From Planctomycetota bacterium (GTDB lineage Bacteria; Planctomycetota; UBA1135; UBA2386): 64,000 nucleotides of DNA. The number at the start of each line of letters is the position of its first letter. The stretch's first letter is position 1. The stretch covers positions 186,001-250,000 of the forward strand of contig JAEUHR010000023.1 of the NCBI GenBank assembly GCA_016794425.1. The letters run 5' to 3'. Positions 59,720 to 64,000 of the stretch are shown in pieces. Below the pieces are notes generated by a model. It made no database searches and had not been told where the DNA came from. It saw only the letters and a list, made by a program, of their open reading frames with translations. A program made the position numbers and the translations under genes.

Positions 59720-62487
59720 GCGACCGCGGCCCGACCGGTCGCGCGCATGCCGACCATGCCGAGCACGTAGACCGCGCCGGCGACCAGCAGCACGTTCGTG
59801 AAGCCGATGCCCATGCTCAGCACGATGCAGAAGATCGAGCCGAACACCGAGCAGAACGCGTTGACGGCCCAGCCCCACGGCAGCAGCTGCGGGCACTGCG
59901 CCTCGACGACGCGCATGCCGGACGGGAACGGCATGCCGAGCACGAGGCCGGTCGGCACCAGCATCGCGACGACGACCGCGATGCGCAGCGGCAGCGGCTG
60001 GCCGAGCAGCTGCGGCAGCAGCCAGTTGACGGCGAGCGTGTTGGCGACGACGACCGCGACGATGCCGAGCAGCATCCAGCGCAGGTGCCGCGTGCGGACC
60101 TCGGCGATGCGGCCCGCGAGCAGCGACCCGAGGCCGGCGGCCGCCAGCAGGCTCGTCAGCACGACCGACAGCGCGTAGGTCGGGTGGCCGAGGAAGATCA
60201 CCAGCTTCTGCATCAGCGCGATCTCGAGCAGCATGAAGCCGAGCCCGAGCGCCGCGAAGTAGGCGAAGTAGCGCCACGCGCCGGGCGTACGCAGGCCTTC
60301 GTGCGCGAGCCGCCGCAGCGGCAGCAGGATCAGCACGCCGGCCAGCAGCATGATCTGCACCAGCGAAGCCAGCAGCACGACGTGGCCGACCGGCACGTCG
60401 GTCTGGTAGGTGAACACGCCCGGATCGCCGCGCGTCACCAGCGCGCGCAGCGCCGCACCCCAGCGGTAGTAGTTGAAGAAGAACGGCCGGTCGTCGGTCG
60501 CCGGCGCGATGTCGAACTCGTAGGCGTCGACGAACGCGCGCCGCGCGGCATCGTCGCCACGCAGCACCGTCGCGTAGGCCGCCAGCGCCTCGCGCATGTA
60601 GGCGCCCTCGGCGCGGATGCCGGCGCGCACGTCCGGCTGGTTCAGCAGCTGCAGCGCCGGCGCCGCGTGCGGCCCGTCGCGCAGCTCGGCCGGCAGCATC
60701 GCCGCGGTCGGCGCGGCGTCCGGCGCGGCCGCGACGGCGATCGCCGCGCGCTGCAGCTCGAACACCAGCGCCGACTGTGCCGCCGGGTCGTTCGGGAACC
60801 CGCCGACGCGCGCCATCGCGCCGAGCAGGGCCGGCCGCAGCTTGGCGAAGTGCGACGCCTCGAGCGCCGGCGCCGGGCCCTCGCCCAGCGGGTCGTAGAT
60901 CAGGCCGACGAAGCCCTGGCGCGCCGCGAACGCGCGCAGCGCCGCGACCTCGACCGCCGTGAACGCGCCCTTCTTGACCATCGTCGACGCCCAGGTCCGG
61001 CCCTGGAACACGGCGACGTGCCGCGGCGCGTCGGCGACGCCGAGTTCGCGCAGCGCCGAGCAGGCGATGTTGGCCAGCCGCAGCGTCTCGCGCGGCTTCG
61101 CCGGCGCGCTCTCGACGAAACGCGACCAGTTGACGATGCCGTTCTCGTTCAGGTGCTCGTAGAAGTCGCGCACCGCGCCGGTCGTGTAGAGGTAGCTTTC
61201 CGACAGCGTGTAGGCGCCGGTGCTGAGCGCCGTGTACGAGTCGACGCCGCTCATCTGGATCACGTCGTAGCGGTCGTCGTGCGACCGCAGCCAGGCGCGG
61301 CCTTCGCTGTTGATCAGCCGGATCCGGTCGGCGAACGGGCTCGACGGCAGGAACAGTCCGCCGAGGTAGTCGGCGTAGCGTTCGGTGACCATCTCGACCA
61401 TCGCGGTGTTCAGTTCGACCGCGTCGACGTGCCGCGCACCGTTCGCGAGCGCCATCAGCACGTCGACGCCGCCGCCGACGCCGATCACCATCACGCGGTG
61501 GTCGGTGCGGCCGGCCGCCGCGTGCGCGACGTAGCCGGTCGCCGGCTGCATGTCGTCGAGGAATGGGAACTGCTCGAGCCGCACCGCATCCTTGAACAGC
61601 CACGTCGGCGCGGTGCCGTCCTGCCCGACCGAACGCACCAGGATGTCGCGGTGGTCGACCAGGCCCTGGTCGCCGCCGATGCCGGGCGTCGACGGCAGTT
61701 CGGGCCCGACCTGCACCTCGGCGGTCGCGCTGTGGATCTTGTCGATGCGCAGGCCCGGTACGCCGCGCAGCGTCTCGGCCTCGATCACGCGCTCGAGCAC
61801 TTGCGCCTCCTTGCCGGGCGCGTACGGCACGCGCCAGTCGATCGCGCCGCTGCCGAAGCCGACCGCGACCAGCGCGCCACCCGCCAGCACGATGCCCGAC
61901 GCCACGCGGTAGCGCAGCGGCGCGCCGCAGGCGAAGCAGAACGCGGCCAGCAGGCCGAACGCGCCGGCCATCACGACCGCGGCCGAGCTGCCGAACTGCT
62001 TCATCAGCACGACCGCGAGGCCGGCGCCGAGCGCGGAGCCGCACAGGTCGCCGAAGTAGAGCCGGTTGACCTGCTGCACGTAGCGTGTCAGCGCGAGCCC
62101 GATGCCCATGCCGCCGAGCAGGAACGGCACGCCGATGATCAGGTAGACGAAGAACAGCGCCAGGAAGTCCTCGGCGCGGTTCAGGATCGACAGGCTGTCG
62201 ATGCGCACCAGCGTCGCGAAGCAGAACGCCAGCATCACCGCGATGCCGTAGGCGACGCTGACCAGCGTCAGCGCCCTGGCCGGATCGCGCAGCCGTTCGC
62301 CGAGCCGCAGCGCGGTCATCAGGCTGCCCGAGGCACCGAAGCCGAGCAGGCCGATCGAGATCACCATGTAGGTGAAGTGGTGCCACATCATGATCGCGAA
62401 GACGCGCGTCAACGCGATCTCGAACAGGATGATGGACAACCCGAGGAAGGCGATCCCCGCGAGCGTCGACCGGGAGCTTGGTTGCAT
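59710..62487 (-). CDS. membrane-embedded spermidine-synthase-like protein
   Basis: A 925-residue protein: about seven helices (LAGIAFLGLSIILFEIALTRVF, HHFTYMVISIGLLGFGASGSL...), then a soluble domain resembling spermidine synthase/Rossmann methyltransferase (VMVIGVGGGVDVLMALANGA with DAVELNTAMVEM), a long linker, and about six more helices near the C-terminus (HVVLLASLVQIMLLAGVLIL, NVLLVAGAVYVLGMVGM). This is the 'fused MFS/spermidine synthase' type found in planctomycetes; substrate and reaction have not been established to my knowledge. An upstream ATG (62514) would add nine residues. Confidence 0.83.
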   Translation of the reverse strand: MQPSSRSTLAGIAFLGLSIILFEIALTRVFAIMMWHHFTYMVISIGLLGFGASGSLMTALRLGERLRDPARALTLVSVAYGIAVMLAFCFATLVRIDSLSILNRAEDFLALFFVYLIIGVPFLLGGMGIGLALTRYVQQVNRLYFGDLCGSALGAGLAVVLMKQFGSSAAVVMAGAFGLLAAFCFACGAPLRYRVASGIVLAGGALVAVGFGSGAIDWRVPYAPGKEAQVLERVIEAETLRGVPGLRIDKIHSATAEVQVGPELPSTPGIGGDQGLVDHRDILVRSVGQDGTAPTWLFKDAVRLEQFPFLDDMQPATGYVAHAAAGRTDHRVMVIGVGGGVDVLMALANGARHVDAVELNTAMVEMVTERYADYLGGLFLPSSPFADRIRLINSEGRAWLRSHDDRYDVIQMSGVDSYTALSTGAYTLSESYLYTTGAVRDFYEHLNENGIVNWSRFVESAPAKPRETLRLANIACSALRELGVADAPRHVAVFQGRTWASTMVKKGAFTAVEVAALRAFAARQGFVGLIYDPLGEGPAPALEASHFAKLRPALLGAMARVGGFPNDPAAQSALVFELQRAAIAVAAAPDAAPTAAMLPAELRDGPHAAPALQLLNQPDVRAGIRAEGAYMREALAAYATVLRGDDAARRAFVDAYEFDIAPATDDRPFFFNYYRWGAALRALVTRGDPGVFTYQTDVPVGHVVLLASLVQIMLLAGVLILLPLRRLAHEGLRTPGAWRYFAYFAALGLGFMLLEIALMQKLVIFLGHPTYALSVVLTSLLAAAGLGSLLAGRIAEVRTRHLRWMLLGIVAVVVANTLAVNWLLPQLLGQPLPLRIAVVVAMLVPTGLVLGMPFPSGMRVVEAQCPQLLPWGWAVNAFCSVFGSIFCIVLSMGIGFTNVLLVAGAVYVLGMVGMRATGRAAVAQP

Positions 62488-62632
62488 GCGTGTGTCGCGC
62501 GGCGAGACGAGCATCGGCGACGCTCACGCGCGGCGCGATTCTCGGCACGGGCGAGAAGGGTATCCAACCAAAACCCGCCGCGCGCCGCGGTGCCGCGAGG
62601 CGCCGATGCGATCGGACGCTGCGGCGCACCGG

Positions 62633-64000
62633 CTACGGCGCCGGCACGTCGACGCGCAGTCCGGCGGCGGCCGCCGGCACCTCGAACGCGACCGTGACCG
62701 GCGCGCCGTCCGGCCACCGATGCGCCGTGCACCGGTACGCGCCCGGCGGCAGCGCGCGGCACCAGGTCCGCTCGGCGGCAGTGACCGGCGCGTGCACGGC
62801 CCACAGCTCGGTGCCGTCGACGCCCGCCACTCGCAGTTCGACGATCGTCGCGGCGGCGCCGGCATCCGCGAACGCCGCCGCGAACGCGAACGTCACCGCC
62901 GGCGCCGGCGCGACCGGCACGATGCTGGCGGTCGCGCGGTCGGGCGCGACCACCAGTTCGGTGGCCGCGACGACGCCGTCGTGCGCGAACGCCAAGAGCC
63001 GGTAGACGCCGGCGGGCAGCGCCGGGCTGCGGTAGCTGCCGTCGGGCCGCGGCAGCAACGCGCCGCTGTTGCCGGCGCGGTCGGCCACCAGAGCCTCGAC
63101 ACCGCGCGCCGGCCGGCCGTCCGGGAACTGGAACCGCACCTCGAGCGTGCCCGTGGCCGGCAGCCGCACGCTGCCGACGTCGAGGTCCTGGCGCGGCGCC
63201 AGGTCGTACGTGCCGAGCACCACCGCGGCGGCATCCGGCACGCGCACACCTGCCTGGTAGCGCCCGGGCGGCAGCGGTCCGAGCCGGAACGCCCCGGTCG
63301 CGTCGAGTGCCAGTTCGCAGTGCCGGCGCTCCCGTTCGCCGGCCGGGAGCAGCCACGCGGTCGCGGCGCCGGCGACCGGTGCACCATCGGCCTGCAGCAA
63401 CACGCCGCGGATCCACGCGGCATCGGCTTCGCGCCAGGCACACCGCAGCAGCAGCTCGCCACCGGGCACGACGTCGGCGGCGGCGGCCCAGGCGACCGAG
63501 TCGAGGCACTGCGGCGGCCTGGCCTCGACGGTGTAGCGCTCGGCAGCGAGCCCCTCGAACCGGAACGTGCCGTCGGCCGCGGTGGTCGCGTCGACCACGC
63601 TGCCTCCCCCCACCGGCCACGCCTGCACGCGGAAGCCAGCGATCGGCGCTTCGGTGCGGTCGACCAGGCGGCCGTGGATCGCCCGCACCGCCCCGAGGGC
63701 GAAGTCGCAGCGCCCTTCGCCGGCGGTGAGCTCGACGTCGCGCGCGGTCGGCGCCGCCGCCGCCCCCGCGTCGACCTCGACGCGGACCGGACCGGGCGGC
63801 AGGTGCGCGAACCGGTAGCGGCCCTCGGCGTCGGTCGACGCCGTCTGCGCGCACAGGTGGAACAGCGGCCGCAGCGCTTCGACCCAGACCGCACCGGCAC
63901 CGGCCCACGCCGGCCGCACGGTCAGCTTCGCCGGCAGCGGCGCGCCATCGCCGGTGGTCACACGGCCGCCGAGCGCCACACCGGCACCGAGCTGCAGTTC
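62633..64000 (-). CDS. secreted repeat protein, N-terminally incomplete (carboxypeptidase-regulatory-like)
   Basis: The frame is open through the right edge of the window, so the start is missing. The visible 455 residues consist of successive beta-sandwich modules: GVALGGRVTTGDGAPLPAKL, STDAEGRYRFAHLPPGPVRV, IHGRLVDRTEAPIAGFRVQAW, VLLQADGAPVAGAA and TDATGAFRLGPLPPGRYQAG-like LDATGAFRLGPLPPG. This is the CarboxypepD_reg pattern ('GxVxDxxGxPxxGAxV...D..GxFxxxxLPPGxY'). It ends with TAG at 62633. It is the third such protein in the window and is oriented like the membrane protein downstream, separated by 145 nt. Confidence 0.8.
   Translation of the reverse strand, partial: ELQLGAGVALGGRVTTGDGAPLPAKLTVRPAWAGAGAVWVEALRPLFHLCAQTASTDAEGRYRFAHLPPGPVRVEVDAGAAAAPTARDVELTAGEGRCDFALGAVRAIHGRLVDRTEAPIAGFRVQAWPVGGGSVVDATTAADGTFRFEGLAAERYTVEARPPQCLDSVAWAAAADVVPGGELLLRCAWREADAAWIRGVLLQADGAPVAGAATAWLLPAGERERRHCELALDATGAFRLGPLPPGRYQAGVRVPDAAAVVLGTYDLAPRQDLDVGSVRLPATGTLEVRFQFPDGRPARGVEALVADRAGNSGALLPRPDGSYRSPALPAGVYRLLAFAHDGVVAATELVVAPDRATASIVPVAPAPAVTFAFAAAFADAGAAATIVELRVAGVDGTELWAVHAPVTAAERTWCRALPPGAYRCTAHRWPDGAPVTVAFEVPAAAAGLRVDVPAP

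Noticed and set aside
60085-62697. 870-residue plus-strand ORF opposite the spermidine-synthase-like gene
   Set aside because: Arginine/glutamine/histidine-rich translation typical of antisense frames in GC-rich genes.
1-64000. tRNA, rRNA, CRISPR arrays, insertion sequences, prophage or attachment sites
   Set aside because: None was found by eye: no tRNA-like cloverleaf in the short intergenic regions, no regularly spaced repeats, no transposase- or integrase-like reading frames.

Overview
The window is about 64 kb of very GC-rich (roughly 70%), densely coded DNA from a Gram-negative, flagellated bacterium. A high-GC member of the Planctomycetota is the best fit. This is an inference from the mix of features: ECF sigma genes coupled to a membrane-anchored leucine-rich-repeat protein, several large secreted proteins built of carboxypeptidase-regulatory-like or FG-GAP units, a flagellar cluster running flgB to fliN, and a TonB/outer-membrane receptor pair. 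No rRNA, tRNA, CRISPR array, insertion sequence or phage gene was seen. No gene-free stretch exceeds about 270 bases.

Layout. 1-9100: two secreted proteins (the first cut by the window edge), a secreted protein on the minus strand, a beta-oxidation pair (enoyl-CoA hydratase, 3-hydroxyacyl-CoA dehydrogenase), three small membrane proteins, AlkB and a DUF4139 protein. 9081-12756: two ECF sigma loci placed head to head. The left one encodes a tiny cysteine-rich protein, a sigma factor and a cysteine-bearing membrane partner. The right one encodes a sigma factor and a transmembrane LRR protein. 12719-17343: a frameshifted GT87-type glycosyltransferase, a zinc-type dehydrogenase and a hybrid histidine kinase. 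17443-19579: a peroxide-defence regulon (ahpC-ahpD-dps plus perR) with matching palindromic operators in front of ahpC and perR.

19759-24712: an FMN reductase overlapping a three-domain MFS/acyltransferase/acyl-ACP synthetase fusion, with a divergent LysR regulator. 24763-35559: secreted carboxypeptidase-regulatory-like proteins, a small ferredoxin, a lectin-like secreted protein, methionine synthase MetH and a ThrE-type exporter. 35648-40766: a TonB-dependent receptor in an operon with a tandemly duplicated glycosidase-like protein, divergent from a TonB energy transducer. 40785-50101: a twelve-gene flagellar operon on the minus strand, flgB-flgC-fliE-fliF-fliG-fliH-fliI-fliJ-(MotE-like)-fliL-fliM-fliN, split by a hairpin between fliI and fliJ.

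50267-64000: egtD-egtB (ergothioneine) convergent on an ATP-grasp and double glycosyltransferase pair, an unknown protein, a degenerate histidine kinase, RNase PH with a probable CTG start, RdgB, a membrane-embedded spermidine-synthase-like protein and a further secreted repeat protein cut by the right edge.

The genes are tightly packed. Same-strand neighbours often overlap by 4 nt, and several convergent pairs abut or overlap at their stop codons. The clearest functional groups are oxidative stress (PerR regulon, ergothioneine), motility, envelope signalling and surface/secreted proteins. The most unusual items are the cysteine-rich ECF locus, the pseudokinase and the duplicated TIM-barrel-like protein behind the TonB receptor.
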